From contig NZ_WJBC01000017.1 of NCBI RefSeq assembly GCF_014284475.1, forward strand, positions 1 through 63,729: DNA of 63,729 bases, in the 5' to 3' direction. Position 1 is the stretch's first letter. The number at the start of each line of letters is the position of its first letter. The position numbers and the translations under genes are program-made. Below, piece by piece: positions 7,111 to 16,268 of this stretch. The DNA is from Acetobacterium fimetarium. Its GTDB lineage: Bacteria; Bacillota; Clostridia; Eubacteriales; Eubacteriaceae. The notes below the pieces were generated by a model. That model had not been told where the DNA came from, made no database searches, and saw nothing but the letters and a program-made list of their open reading frames with translations.

Positions 7111-9456
7111 ATGAATTTAGACAAGCTATTGGAAACGGGGGATCGGTGCATTTTTCTGGAGCCTCCAACTTGTACGGCCAATTGTCCGGTTCATCTGGAA
7201 ATAATAGAATTCATATCAGAAATTGAAAAAGGGGACTTTCAAAAAGCCTATAAGCTGATGGAAAAGAAGCTTCCGTTTCATAAAATTATCGGTCGGATTT
7301 GTGATCACCCCTGTGAATCAGTCTGCGTCAGAAATGAGGCCGGTGGAGCCATCAGCATTTCCGAACTGGAAAAATCAGTTCTGGAATACGGCGCTGCCAA
7401 ACCTAAAAAAGTATGGCCGGTTCCTAAGAAAAAGGGTAAAATTGCGGTAGTTGGCAGCGGTCTGAGCGGGCTCACGGCGGCGGTTGATCTCGATAAAAAA
7501 GGGTATGAAATCGTTCTTTATGAAAAAACCGACCGTCTGGGTGGGCGTCTGTGGAATCATATTGGTGATTCGCTGAAAGAAAAAACCCTGTCAGAAGAGC
7601 TAAAGCAAGTAGAAGACAAGGGCATCAGCATTCAGTTCAACCGGTTGATCGATGAAAACAGCTTATCGGATTTGCTCTCGGAATATGATGCGGTGTATCT
7701 GGGTGCCAGTGATTGGACTGCGCCGCTGGAAATCGATAAAATAACCTTCCAGGTGGGAGAATTAAACCTTTTTGCTGGCGGTGCAATGGTCACGCAAAAC
7801 GACTCGGTTATTTTTTCGGCCAGCTCAGGAAGACGAGCTGCCCTCTCCATCGAACGCTTTTTATCAAAGGTATCCCTGACTGATTCGCGAGATCGAGAAG
7901 GCATTTTTGAAACGCCGCTCAAACAGGATGTAAGTGAAACCGACGTTTTGCCAAAGGTTGAAAAACAGGCTTCTGTATACAGCCAAGAAGAAGCAATCCA
8001 GGAAGCAAAACGCTGCATCAAATGCCAGTGCCGAAAATGCATGGATGGATGCAACCATCTGAGAAAATATGACATCTCACCCTATGCCTATATACGCCAG
8101 ATCAACCACAGTGAGCGGATTATCTTAGGAACCCATTATGCCAATAAAATGATCAATTCCTGTACCGAGTGCGGGTTGTGTCAGGAAGAATGCTTTTTAG
8201 ATATCAGTATGAAAGATGTGATCCAGGAAACGAGAGAAAGCATGGTGGAAAGAAATAAAATGCCGGTCAGTGCCCATGATTTTGCCCTGAAAGATATGGC
8301 GTTTTCAAACAGTTCACGCTTTTCACTGGTTCGCAAACAACCCAGTAAAGAGGCATCCAAAGATCTGTTTTATTACCCGCTTATTTCCTTTTCCGATTAT
8401 GTGAAAGGTTTGTATCATGGTACCGGAAAAACCGAATATCTCTTTTACCCGGGCTGTCAGCTGCCGGCATCCTATCCCGATGACATCAAGGGAATTTACG
8501 AGTATCTGGTCGGACATATGAAGGGAGACGTCGGTATTTATCTCGGATGCTGTGGTGCTCCGGCAGACTGGGCCGGCCGGCAGGATCTGATGGGCGAGAA
8601 CGTCGCAGCCATTAAAAAAGTCTGGGAAGAGATGGAACGGCCAACCTTTATACTGGCATGCTCCAGCTGCATCCGCGTTTTTGAGAAGTATTTACCGGAA
8701 ATAAAAGTCCGGTCGCTCTGGGATATTTATCTCGAGAAGGGTTTGCCAAACAAAAACTGGATTAAAAGCCCACAAACATTAAGTGTTCATGATGCCTGTG
8801 GAACGAGAGAGAACAGCGAACTCCAGGAGAGTATCCGAAAGATTGCTGAAAGCCTGGGTTATACCATCGAAGAGATGAAATACAGCAAAGAAAAAACAAA
8901 ATGCTGCGGGTATGGTGGCCTGGTCTACTACGCCAACCGCGAACAAGCGGACGGTTTTGTCGCCGAACGGATTCAGGAAAGCCCGCATGATATTTTGGTA
9001 TACTGTACAATGTGCAAGGATTTATTCGTTTCCGGCGGGAAAAGAACCTATCATTTGTTGGATCTGATTTATCCCAAAGACAATGAGGATGGTGCGGTAA
9101 AAAAAATGCCAACCCTGTCAGAGCGTCATCAGAACCGAAGCCTGGTAAAACGCTCACTGTTGAAAGAAATTTGGCGGGAAGATGTCGACGAACCAGTGCC
9201 AGATGATTATCAGCTTGTTATCCCAGAAACAGTTCGCCAGAACATGGAGGACCGCTATATTCTGCTGGAGGACGTTCAGGCTGTTATCAAAAACGCTCAG
9301 GAGATCAGAAAACGTTTTTATAATCCGGACAGCGGCGACTATTTAGCGAGCTTGAAAATTGAACATGTCACTTTTTGGGTGCAGTATGCTCAGGAAGATG
9401 ACAAGTTTTTAATAAAAAGCGTCTACAGTCATCGCATGGAAATAGTGGAGGAATAA
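7111..9456 (+). CDS. FAD-dependent oxidoreductase with Fe-S dicluster and CCG domains
   Basis: This 781-residue fusion starts with a GltD-like cysteine-rich domain (CTANC near 21, CDHPCESVC at 64-72). A Rossmann FAD or NAD(P) site follows (GSGLSG at 115-120), then 4Fe-4S motifs near residues 305-325 and CTECGLCQEEC near 351. The C-terminal half carries HdrB-like CCG motifs (YPGCQ, LGCCGAP, CCGYGG). It fits the family named pyridine nucleotide-disulfide oxidoreductase/dicluster-binding protein, found beside Mop-type enzymes (DVU_1558-like, from memory). It may be the electron acceptor for Mop or a redox partner in cofactor maturation; which is not known. The following gene starts one base after its stop, so the two are translationally linked. 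Confidence 0.82.
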   Translation: MNLDKLLETGDRCIFLEPPTCTANCPVHLEIIEFISEIEKGDFQKAYKLMEKKLPFHKIIGRICDHPCESVCVRNEAGGAISISELEKSVLEYGAAKPKKVWPVPKKKGKIAVVGSGLSGLTAAVDLDKKGYEIVLYEKTDRLGGRLWNHIGDSLKEKTLSEELKQVEDKGISIQFNRLIDENSLSDLLSEYDAVYLGASDWTAPLEIDKITFQVGELNLFAGGAMVTQNDSVIFSASSGRRAALSIERFLSKVSLTDSRDREGIFETPLKQDVSETDVLPKVEKQASVYSQEEAIQEAKRCIKCQCRKCMDGCNHLRKYDISPYAYIRQINHSERIILGTHYANKMINSCTECGLCQEECFLDISMKDVIQETRESMVERNKMPVSAHDFALKDMAFSNSSRFSLVRKQPSKEASKDLFYYPLISFSDYVKGLYHGTGKTEYLFYPGCQLPASYPDDIKGIYEYLVGHMKGDVGIYLGCCGAPADWAGRQDLMGENVAAIKKVWEEMERPTFILACSSCIRVFEKYLPEIKVRSLWDIYLEKGLPNKNWIKSPQTLSVHDACGTRENSELQESIRKIAESLGYTIEEMKYSKEKTKCCGYGGLVYYANREQADGFVAERIQESPHDILVYCTMCKDLFVSGGKRTYHLLDLIYPKDNEDGAVKKMPTLSERHQNRSLVKRSLLKEIWREDVDEPVPDDYQLVIPETVRQNMEDRYILLEDVQAVIKNAQEIRKRFYNPDSGDYLASLKIEHVTFWVQYAQEDDKFLIKSVYSHRMEIVEE

Positions 9457-9457
9457 A

Positions 9458-9664
9458 ATGTATCAAGAAAAAGAAGACTATCAATCCTGGATCTGTGATA
9501 AATGTCAGAAAGAATTGGAATTGTCAAAAGTCAAAGTCCGCTATTTGGAAGGAGAATTTGAAGTGGAGCTGCTGAATTGTCCGACCTGTCATCAGGTGTT
9601 TGTCAACGAGTCCCTGGCTTTGGGCAAAATGCTGGAAGTTGAACAGGGACTGGAGGACAAATAG
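9458..9664 (+). CDS. Small two-CxxC redox or zinc-ribbon protein (DVU_1557-like)
   Basis: This 68-residue protein has two CxxC pairs, ICDKC near residue 14 and CPTC near residue 42, and a conserved-looking C-terminus (ALGKMLEVEQGLEDK). The pairs could bind one zinc or iron, as in rubredoxin-like knuckles. It fits the small family that accompanies Mop-type hydroxylase clusters, named after D. vulgaris DVU_1557. Its role is not established; delivery of sulfur, metal or electrons would be guesses. It starts one base after the preceding gene and its stop is directly followed by the TTG start of the methyltransferase. Confidence 0.75.
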   Translation: MYQEKEDYQSWICDKCQKELELSKVKVRYLEGEFEVELLNCPTCHQVFVNESLALGKMLEVEQGLEDK

Positions 9665-10381
9665 TTGTCGGGGAATTGTGCTTACGAAAGTCCCGCGATG
9701 TCCTGCCTTCTGGGCGGAACCCTGCGGCCGGGTGGATTTGATCTAACCGAAAAAGGCATTGAATTTTGCCAGTGGACCAAAGCAGACCGGCTGCTGGATT
9801 TGGGCTGCGGACAGGGTGCAACGGTGGCTTATCTGTCGGAAAAACATGGCCTGAAAGCGGTGGGGATTGATCCGTCGAGGGTTCTATTGGAGATCGCCCG
9901 GGAAAATAATCCGGAGCGGGAATTCCATCTCGGCCGGGGCGAATCCATTCCGTTTGAGGATGCTTCTTTTCAGGGCGTCCTGTCTGAATGCACCCTGTCC
10001 CTGATGGATGATCTGAAAACAACATTGAAGGAAGTGCATCGGGTTCTCAAAAAGCAGGGGTGCTTTTTCATTACGGATGTGTATGCCAGAAGACCGGAGT
10101 TCCTTCATTTGTTGGAACCCTATGCCTTCTCCAGCTGTATGCGGGGTTTGTATGATATCCGGCAGCTGGAGACTGATCTGGAAAACAGCGGTTTTGAAAT
10201 CATGCTCCTGGAAGATCATAGCGACTTGCTGAAACAGCTGCTGGTGAAAACCATTTTTGAGCATGGTTCGATGAAGGCGTTCTGGCAGAAAACGACGGGT
10301 TCCGGGGCAGCGGATTTTCAGGAGCAGTTGCAGCGGTGTAAACCGGGTTATTATATGATGATAGCCGGAAAGGTGGAATAA
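9665..10381 (+). CDS. SAM-dependent methyltransferase (DVU_1556-like)
   Basis: This 238-residue class I methyltransferase has the SAM motif LLDLGCGQGATVAYL near residue 43, then GIDPS, and motif IV as SECTLSLM. The N-terminus (CAYESPAMSCLLGGTLRPGG) and C-terminal CKPGYYMMIAGK are unlike ubiquitous methyltransferases and fit the DVU_1556 family. The start is TTG, directly after the previous stop, with GGAGG about ten bases before, so translation is coupled. The substrate is unknown. In this setting a modified pterin or a small-molecule intermediate made together with the radical SAM protein TrsS is possible (inference). Confidence 0.8.
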   Translation: MSGNCAYESPAMSCLLGGTLRPGGFDLTEKGIEFCQWTKADRLLDLGCGQGATVAYLSEKHGLKAVGIDPSRVLLEIARENNPEREFHLGRGESIPFEDASFQGVLSECTLSLMDDLKTTLKEVHRVLKKQGCFFITDVYARRPEFLHLLEPYAFSSCMRGLYDIRQLETDLENSGFEIMLLEDHSDLLKQLLVKTIFEHGSMKAFWQKTTGSGAADFQEQLQRCKPGYYMMIAGKVE

Positions 10382-10384
10382 TTA

Positions 10385-10834
10385 ATGAATGAAGGAGCTT
10401 TTGAACTATTTAAACTTGTTTCAGATGGCTTTTGTTGCAGTCAGATCATGATGAAATTGGCGCTGGATATGGAAGAAAGCGAAAATGAAGATCTGATTCG
10501 TGCAATGGGCGGCTTTTGTGATGGTATCGGGGGTACCCAGAAGGAATGCGGAGTTCTCACCGGTGGAATCGGCATTATCGGTTTATACGCCGGAAAAGGT
10601 AAAGCAAAAGAATGGACAAAAGAAGATTATGGCAGCATGGTGAGAGAATATATGGACTGGTTCGAGGAGCGCTTCGGCAGTTTGGAATGTGTGGATCTGA
10701 TTGGGGTTTATCGTTTTGAGGATGAAAACAACCGAAGTTATCCGGTAAAATGCGGGGATACGATACTGGAGAGCTTCGGCAAAATTCAGGAAATTCTCCA
10801 GGAACATGGTTATGAACTTGGCAGCCGGGAATAG
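10385..10834 (+). CDS. C-GCAxxG-C-C family protein (DVU_1555-like)
   Basis: This 149-residue protein has the family's cysteine layout in degenerate form: FCCSQIMMKLALDM near residue 17, then GGFCDGIGG and ECGVLTGGIGIIGL, and later cysteines near 101 and 121. Family members probably bind a metal or Fe-S cluster through these cysteines, but no reaction is established. It lies three bases after the methyltransferase and one base before the likely start of trsS. A second, more typical member lies at 18383-18823 outside this operon. Confidence 0.78.
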   Translation: MNEGAFELFKLVSDGFCCSQIMMKLALDMEESENEDLIRAMGGFCDGIGGTQKECGVLTGGIGIIGLYAGKGKAKEWTKEDYGSMVREYMDWFEERFGSLECVDLIGVYRFEDENNRSYPVKCGDTILESFGKIQEILQEHGYELGSRE

Positions 10835-10835
10835 C

Positions 10836-12191
10836 ATGAAGCGTGTCATTGCCAAAACAGAAAGCCTTTGTCCGGTTTGTTTAAAAAAGATACCGGCGAT
10901 AAAATGGAACCGGAATGATGAAACCTATATGGAAAAATCCTGCCCCGAACATGGCCGGTTTACAACGCTGCTCTGGCGGGGCAGCACCCCAATGGAAAAA
11001 TGGGTGCGAAATAAAGTGCCGGCCAGGATTAAAAACCCCAATACACCAGTTGATCAAGGCTGCCCCTATGATTGCGGCTTGTGTGCGGATCATCGCCAGC
11101 ATACCTGCACGGCGCTGATCGAGGTGACGCAGAACTGTAACCTGAAATGCGCATTCTGCTTTGCCAGTTCGGAAGGCAGCCATCAGGAAGACCTTTCGTG
11201 GGAGACCATTGAGGCCATGTACCGAAGTGTGATGGCAACATCCGGGAAGTGCAACATCCAGCTTTCCGGTGGCGAGCCGACCTTAAGAGATGATCTGCCG
11301 GAGATCGTCAAAATGGGGCATGAAATCGGATTTCCCTTTATTCAGGTCAATACAAACGGGATTCGTTTGGGTGAAGATGAAAACTATGTTAAACTGTTGA
11401 AAGAAGCCGGGCTGGATTCGGTTTTTCTGCAGTTTGATGGAACAAACGATCAGATTTTCCGAAAACTAAGAGGAAAGCCGCTATTCGAAATAAAAATCAA
11501 AGCACTGGAAAACTGCAAAAAATACGGGATCGGCGTGGTGCTGGTGCCAACCCTGGTTTCCGGTATCAATGATCAGGATATCGGAAACATCATTGATCTT
11601 GCGCTGAAATGGATGCCCACGGTAAAGGGTGTACATTTTCAGCCGGTCAGCTATTTTGGACGAATCCCCGGTTTTCCGGAAAATGAACAGCGCTTGACCC
11701 TGGGAGAAGTCATGGACAGGATTGAAGAACAGACTCACGGCAAGTTCAAAGTGAAAGATTTCAATCCGCCGGGATGTGAGAATGCCCTCTGTTCGTTTCA
11801 TGGCAATTATATCTATCAGAAAAATAAAGAACTGATCAGTTTAAAAAGAAATGTTTCCTGCTGTGGCAGTGAAAAAGCTGAAGCGGGCGCGGATAAAACC
11901 AAAGCCTACGTCGCCCGCAAATGGTCGGGCGATCAGGAAACAACTGATCCGTTTAAAGAAAAAAACAAAACCGAGGAGCTTATTGCCCAGGGCTTTGATG
12001 AAATTCTCGATCGGATCAACCGCTATTCTTTCAGTGTTTCGGGCATGGCTTTTCAGGACGCCTGGAATCTTGATTTGGAACGCGTCCGGGACTGCTGTAT
12101 CCATGTCGTCAACACCAGGGGGCAGTTAATACCGTTTTGCATGTATAATCTTACAAACAGAGAAGGGCAATCGTTATATCGAGGTCAGTGA
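10836..12191 (+). CDS. trsS: Radical SAM protein of the TrsS family
   Basis: The 451-residue protein carries the radical SAM motif CNLKCAFC near residue 105, which binds the [4Fe-4S] cluster that cleaves SAM. An N-terminal zinc-ribbon-like unit (CPVCLKK, later SCPEHGRF) and a CPYDCGLC run come before it. The C-terminal part has further cysteines (CENALCSFHGNY, SCCGS) that could hold another cluster. Homologues in Mop-type clusters are called TrsS and some are selenoproteins; this one is read with cysteines and no internal TGA. An upstream ATG in frame exists at 10812, but 10836 fits better because it follows the previous stop by one base. The substrate is unknown. Its stop overlaps the next start in a GTGA. 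Confidence 0.82.
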   Translation: MKRVIAKTESLCPVCLKKIPAIKWNRNDETYMEKSCPEHGRFTTLLWRGSTPMEKWVRNKVPARIKNPNTPVDQGCPYDCGLCADHRQHTCTALIEVTQNCNLKCAFCFASSEGSHQEDLSWETIEAMYRSVMATSGKCNIQLSGGEPTLRDDLPEIVKMGHEIGFPFIQVNTNGIRLGEDENYVKLLKEAGLDSVFLQFDGTNDQIFRKLRGKPLFEIKIKALENCKKYGIGVVLVPTLVSGINDQDIGNIIDLALKWMPTVKGVHFQPVSYFGRIPGFPENEQRLTLGEVMDRIEEQTHGKFKVKDFNPPGCENALCSFHGNYIYQKNKELISLKRNVSCCGSEKAEAGADKTKAYVARKWSGDQETTDPFKEKNKTEELIAQGFDEILDRINRYSFSVSGMAFQDAWNLDLERVRDCCIHVVNTRGQLIPFCMYNLTNREGQSLYRGQ

Positions 12192-13519
12192 GGCATAAAA
12201 TGAAAAAAACACCACTTGAAGACTGGATCGTCAACCGAACAGGCATAGCGGCAGGTAATCAGGCCGAACTGGAAGCCTATCAATTGAAAAAAATCCTGGA
12301 AACAATGGACTATGCCAGAAAAAACAGCGCTTTTTATAAAAATCATCTGGCGGTGATCGGACCGGGCACCATTAATTCTCTGGATGATGTAAAAAACATC
12401 CCCTTTACCACTGCTGAGGCGTTACAAAAGGCGCCATATTCCTTTGTCTGTGTGCCGCAGCAAAAAATCGACCGGATTGTAACCCTCAATACCTCTGGTA
12501 CCAATGGAGAAAGAAAACGTCTTTTCTTTACCGATCAGGATCTGGAAAGAACCGTTGATTTCTTTAATTACGGTATGCGCTCACTGACCGACCGCAGCGA
12601 TCGGGTCCTCGTTTTATTGCCGGGAAACACCTATGGCAGCATCGGTGATCTACTCAAAAAGGCACTGGCACGGTCCGGCGTGCCCTGCACGGTATTCGGT
12701 CTGCTGACCGATCTTGACGAAGTGGAAAAAACCATTGAGGCGAATCAGATCACCTGTATTGTCGGAATTCCGATTCAGGTTTTATACTTAAGCCGCATGA
12801 AAAGTGATGTGTTTAAAAGGCGGATAAGAAAGCTCTTGTTAAGTACGGATTATGTACCGGCTGCGATGGTCGATGAGCTGCATCTGAAGTTCAACTGCCA
12901 GGTATTTACGCATTACGGCATGACCGAAATGGGGTATGGCGGCGGCGTCGAGTGTGAGGCTCAAAACGGCTATCACTTGCGTGAAGCCGATCTGTATGTT
13001 GAAATAGTCGATCCTTATTCAGGAGCGCCGGTGGAAAACGGGGAATATGGAGAGGTTGTTTTTACCAGCCTGACCCGGGAAGCGATGCCGTTAATCCGAT
13101 ACCGTACCGGTGATATTGCTGCATTTTCTGAGAAAAGCTGTCCCTGCGGTACATTTTTAAGAACGCTGAAAAAAGTGGAAGGGCGATTTAACAATCGGAT
13201 AGAACTTGATGATGACGCTTTTATTGAGCTGAAACGGCTGGATGAAATGATTCTCCGGTTCGAAGAAATTGTCGATTATCAGGCGGTTCTGGATGATGAT
13301 AACCGTCTTAATATTGAAATAGCGCTTTATAATGAAAGCCATGATGCACACATCAAAGAAAAATTAAGCACCATGATACAGGAATATATAAAAAACAGCT
13401 TTTCAATTACGCTTGAAGTGAATGTGAGTGCAAATCAGGAAAAAAAGCCCAATCAGTTAAAAAACAGTATGTTTAAAAGAAAGATTTACGACATGCGAAA
13501 GGAAAGAAGAAATGAATGA
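12188..13519 (+). CDS. AMP-dependent CoA-ligase-like protein (DVU_1553-like)
   Basis: This 443-residue adenylate-forming protein resembles phenylacetate-CoA ligase. The phosphate loop appears as TLNTSGTNGERKRLFF near residue 100, followed by FTHYGMTEMGYGGG, and RYRTGDIA with the ribose-contacting aspartate. It would activate a carboxylic acid with ATP, but the acid is not known. Family members sit beside TrsS in Mop clusters, suggesting activation of a cofactor or intermediate rather than bulk metabolism (inference). The annotated GTG start overlaps the trsS stop by four bases. An ATG four codons later (12200) is an alternative. The end overlaps the XdhC gene by eight bases. Confidence 0.78.
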   Translation: MRHKMKKTPLEDWIVNRTGIAAGNQAELEAYQLKKILETMDYARKNSAFYKNHLAVIGPGTINSLDDVKNIPFTTAEALQKAPYSFVCVPQQKIDRIVTLNTSGTNGERKRLFFTDQDLERTVDFFNYGMRSLTDRSDRVLVLLPGNTYGSIGDLLKKALARSGVPCTVFGLLTDLDEVEKTIEANQITCIVGIPIQVLYLSRMKSDVFKRRIRKLLLSTDYVPAAMVDELHLKFNCQVFTHYGMTEMGYGGGVECEAQNGYHLREADLYVEIVDPYSGAPVENGEYGEVVFTSLTREAMPLIRYRTGDIAAFSEKSCPCGTFLRTLKKVEGRFNNRIELDDDAFIELKRLDEMILRFEEIVDYQAVLDDDNRLNIEIALYNESHDAHIKEKLSTMIQEYIKNSFSITLEVNVSANQEKKPNQLKNSMFKRKIYDMRKERRNE

Positions 13520-14561
13520 CGTTTTAATGTCTGCAAAAAGGATCATTGACAACCATGAAAGCCTGGTTCTGGCAACGATTTTGAAAAAGTCCGGTTCTGC
13601 TCCCCGTGGCGAAGGAAGCAATATGATGATCAGACCGGACTTTACCATTGAAGGAAGCATCGGCGGCGGGCTTGTTGAAGCGATGATCATCAAATCGGCG
13701 GCGAAAGTTTTTAAAGATAAATCATCCTGCGTCGAGAATTTTCTTCTTTCGACTGAAAATGTTGTCAACGTCGGAACGAAAGGTAACGGCAATCTGAAAA
13801 TCCTGTTGGAATACATCGATTGTCAGGATCAGCTGGCGAATGATTTTTACGGTGAAATAACCAAGTCAATGGAAAAGAAAAAGGATTTTGTGATTATAAC
13901 AAAAATCCCGGAAGCAAGCCAAAAAGAATCAGGCCTGAAAAAATGGATTTGTACCGAAACCGGATTGTTCGGAGCAGAATGCGATGAAATAATCAGCCTG
14001 ATCCAAGAAATCAGAGAAAATTTCCACGAAATGAAACACCGGGAAGCTTACTTCCATGACGATACGTATTTCATCGAGCCTTTTTTTACGACTGAAAATG
14101 TTGTCATATTCGGAGCCGGACATATTGGCAAAGTGCTGGCGGATCTTTGCAAAGTGCTGGGGTTCTATGTGGTCGTTGTCGATGATCGTAACGAATTTGC
14201 CAATGCCCAGCGCTTTGAAACGGCCGATGAAGTGATTGTGGCTGATTATTTTGACCGGGTAACGGATCGGGTGAAAATTGATCAGCATTCGTTTGTGATC
14301 ATCGTCACAAGAGGTCACATCTACGACAAAGAGGTATTGGCTCAGATGCTGCTGACAGACGCTCAGTATATCGGGATGATTGGCAGCCGGACCAAACGAA
14401 ATGAAGTGTATCAGAGTCTGCTGGAGGAAGGTTTTACATTTAGAGATCTGGAGCGGGTTTACAGTCCGATCGGCCTTCCCATTCACGGCGAAACACCGGA
14501 AGAGCTGGCGGTCAGCATTGCGGCGGAGATGATACAGGTCAGGAGAACACCTAAAAGATGA
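13512..14561 (+). CDS. XdhC-family aldehyde oxidoreductase maturation factor
   Basis: This 349-residue protein has an N-terminal XdhC domain (KSGSAPRGEGSNMM near residue 27, GSIGGGLVEA near 52). A middle segment of about 90 residues follows, then a Rossmann domain (VVIFGAGHIGKVLADL) ending in PIGLPIHGETPEELAVSI. It is about 80 residues longer than the XdhC at 2678-3478. XdhC proteins carry the Mo cofactor and present its terminal ligand site for sulfuration. Its place inside the Mop operon makes it the likely dedicated chaperone for Mop (inference). It overlaps both neighbours by a few bases, which points to tight translational coupling. Confidence 0.85.
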   Translation: MNDVLMSAKRIIDNHESLVLATILKKSGSAPRGEGSNMMIRPDFTIEGSIGGGLVEAMIIKSAAKVFKDKSSCVENFLLSTENVVNVGTKGNGNLKILLEYIDCQDQLANDFYGEITKSMEKKKDFVIITKIPEASQKESGLKKWICTETGLFGAECDEIISLIQEIRENFHEMKHREAYFHDDTYFIEPFFTTENVVIFGAGHIGKVLADLCKVLGFYVVVVDDRNEFANAQRFETADEVIVADYFDRVTDRVKIDQHSFVIIVTRGHIYDKEVLAQMLLTDAQYIGMIGSRTKRNEVYQSLLEEGFTFRDLERVYSPIGLPIHGETPEELAVSIAAEMIQVRRTPKR

Positions 14562-15682
14562 AAAAAAACAAGATTGCCGCAATCATCATTGCAGCTGGCT
14601 ATTCGTCTCGGATGGACGGGTTTAAGCCGCTGCTCAAATTTGGAAATGACACAGCGGTTGAAAGAGTCGTCAGCGCGTATCAAGCAGCCGGCGTTGACCA
14701 GATTATCCTGGTGATGGGATATCGAGCCGAGAAAATCATCCCATATTTTAAAAACACATCCGTTCAGGGGATTATTAACGAAAACTTTGAGCAGGGGATG
14801 TATACTTCCATTGTTAAAGGACTGACTCTGCTGGAGGATTCCATCGATGCATTTTTTATTCATCCGGTGGATATCCCGCTTGTCAAAGAGCGGACCATCA
14901 GACGGCTGATGGCATCGTTAGAGGACCTTGATAAAGGCATCATTTATCCCGCTTTTCGGGGAGAACGGGGTCATCCGCCATTAATCCGCCGACGATATCA
15001 AAAAATCATCCAGGACAATGACCAGGATGGTGGACTGAAAAGGTTGCTGGATATTTATAGAGACGATGCGGCGGATTTGGCACTCGAGGACGAAGCGATT
15101 CTGCTGGATATGGATACGCCGGATGATTATCAAGCACTGCAACGCTATGATTCCCAAACGGCACTTAATCTAAAAGAATGTGCGGCTTTACTGGAAATCT
15201 ATCAGGTGCCGGAAAATATCAGAAAGCACAGCGAGAAAGTGCTGGAAGTATCGCTATTTCTGTTAAGCAAGCTAAAAGAAAAAGGTGTTACGCTGGATCA
15301 AGAATCCGTGCAGGCTGCAGCACTGTTGCATGACATCCGGCGCCGGGAAAAACATCATCCGCAGAAGGGTGAAAGCCTGCTCAAAGAACTGGGGTATCAA
15401 AAAACCGGAAATATTATTTCCACCCATATGGATATCATCGTCGCTGAAAAGGGCGGCATTACGGAAAACGAACTGTTGTATCTGGCCGATAAGCTGGTTG
15501 CTGATGATCAGGTGATTTGTCTGGAAAAAAGAGAGCAGCAGACAGTGATGAAGCATAAAGAAAATCCGGCGGTGCTTGAAAAGATCGCGAGACGCTTTGA
15601 AAATGCCAGACTGATTATGAGGAAGATCGAAGCAATAACCGGGGAAGGGCTGCCAGATGGTAAAACAGATTTATTTAATTAG
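14558..15682 (+). CDS. MobA/MocA-like nucleotidyltransferase fused to an HD domain (DVU_1551-like)
   Basis: The N-terminal 190 residues form an NTP transferase with the signature AAIIIAAGYSSRMDGFKPLL. This is the fold that joins CMP to molybdopterin to make the cytosine dinucleotide cofactor, as MocA does. The C-terminal 170 residues contain an HD phosphohydrolase motif (LLHDIRRREKHH) and a later D in YLADKLVADD. MocA activity would supply the form of cofactor that Mop uses. The HD domain could hydrolyse a nucleotide or a failed product, but its substrate is unknown. The gene overlaps the preceding XdhC gene by four bases and the next gene by 26 bases. Confidence 0.83.
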   Translation: MKKNKIAAIIIAAGYSSRMDGFKPLLKFGNDTAVERVVSAYQAAGVDQIILVMGYRAEKIIPYFKNTSVQGIINENFEQGMYTSIVKGLTLLEDSIDAFFIHPVDIPLVKERTIRRLMASLEDLDKGIIYPAFRGERGHPPLIRRRYQKIIQDNDQDGGLKRLLDIYRDDAADLALEDEAILLDMDTPDDYQALQRYDSQTALNLKECAALLEIYQVPENIRKHSEKVLEVSLFLLSKLKEKGVTLDQESVQAAALLHDIRRREKHHPQKGESLLKELGYQKTGNIISTHMDIIVAEKGGITENELLYLADKLVADDQVICLEKREQQTVMKHKENPAVLEKIARRFENARLIMRKIEAITGEGLPDGKTDLFN

Positions 15683-16268
15683 GCATGGAAAAACAGTATG
15701 GAACGGGGAAAAGGCCTATATTGGACAAACCGAGCTGCCATTGAGCGAAGAGGGGATTGAACAGTCTGAAAAACTAAAAGATTATTTTTCGGACATCCCG
15801 CTGGACAAAGCCTATACCAGTCCGCTAAAGCGCTGTGTGAATACCATGGAGATCATCTTGGCAGGCCGAGCGATTCCTAAAATCCTTGTGGATGAATTCA
15901 AGGAGATCAATATGGGAGACTGGGAAGGCATACCCTTCTCTGAAATCAAAAGAACCGATCCAGCTGCCTATGAAAAAAGAGGGCTGGAAATAGATTGCTT
16001 TACACCGCCGAATGGAGAGAGTTTTTTTGATCTGCAGCAGCGCGTGATGCCGGCCTTTGAGAGAATTGTCCGGGAGGAGCCGACGGAAAATATTCTGATT
16101 ATCGGACACTCGGGCGTTAATCGGGTGATTCTCAGTGCAATTTTGGGATTGGATCTGCGCGATATTTTAAAACTAAGCCTGCCCTACGGATGTGTTAGAA
16201 AAGTTTGGTATGATCCGGAAAAAGAAAGCTGGAGCTGTGAAATTGATGAAAAAGGACAAAAACAATGA
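15657..16268 (+). CDS. Histidine phosphatase family protein
   Basis: This 203-residue member of the phosphoglycerate-mutase-like family has the catalytic LIRHGKTVWN at residues 6-15 and the second histidine in IIGHSGVNR near residue 149. Relatives include CobC (alpha-ribazole phosphatase) and general sugar or nucleotide phosphatases. In this operon it might remove a phosphate from a cofactor intermediate, but this is inference from position only. The start lies inside the end of the nucleotidyltransferase gene, and its stop overlaps the start of the regulator by four bases (ATGA). Confidence 0.82.
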   Translation: MVKQIYLIRHGKTVWNGEKAYIGQTELPLSEEGIEQSEKLKDYFSDIPLDKAYTSPLKRCVNTMEIILAGRAIPKILVDEFKEINMGDWEGIPFSEIKRTDPAAYEKRGLEIDCFTPPNGESFFDLQQRVMPAFERIVREEPTENILIIGHSGVNRVILSAILGLDLRDILKLSLPYGCVRKVWYDPEKESWSCEIDEKGQKQ

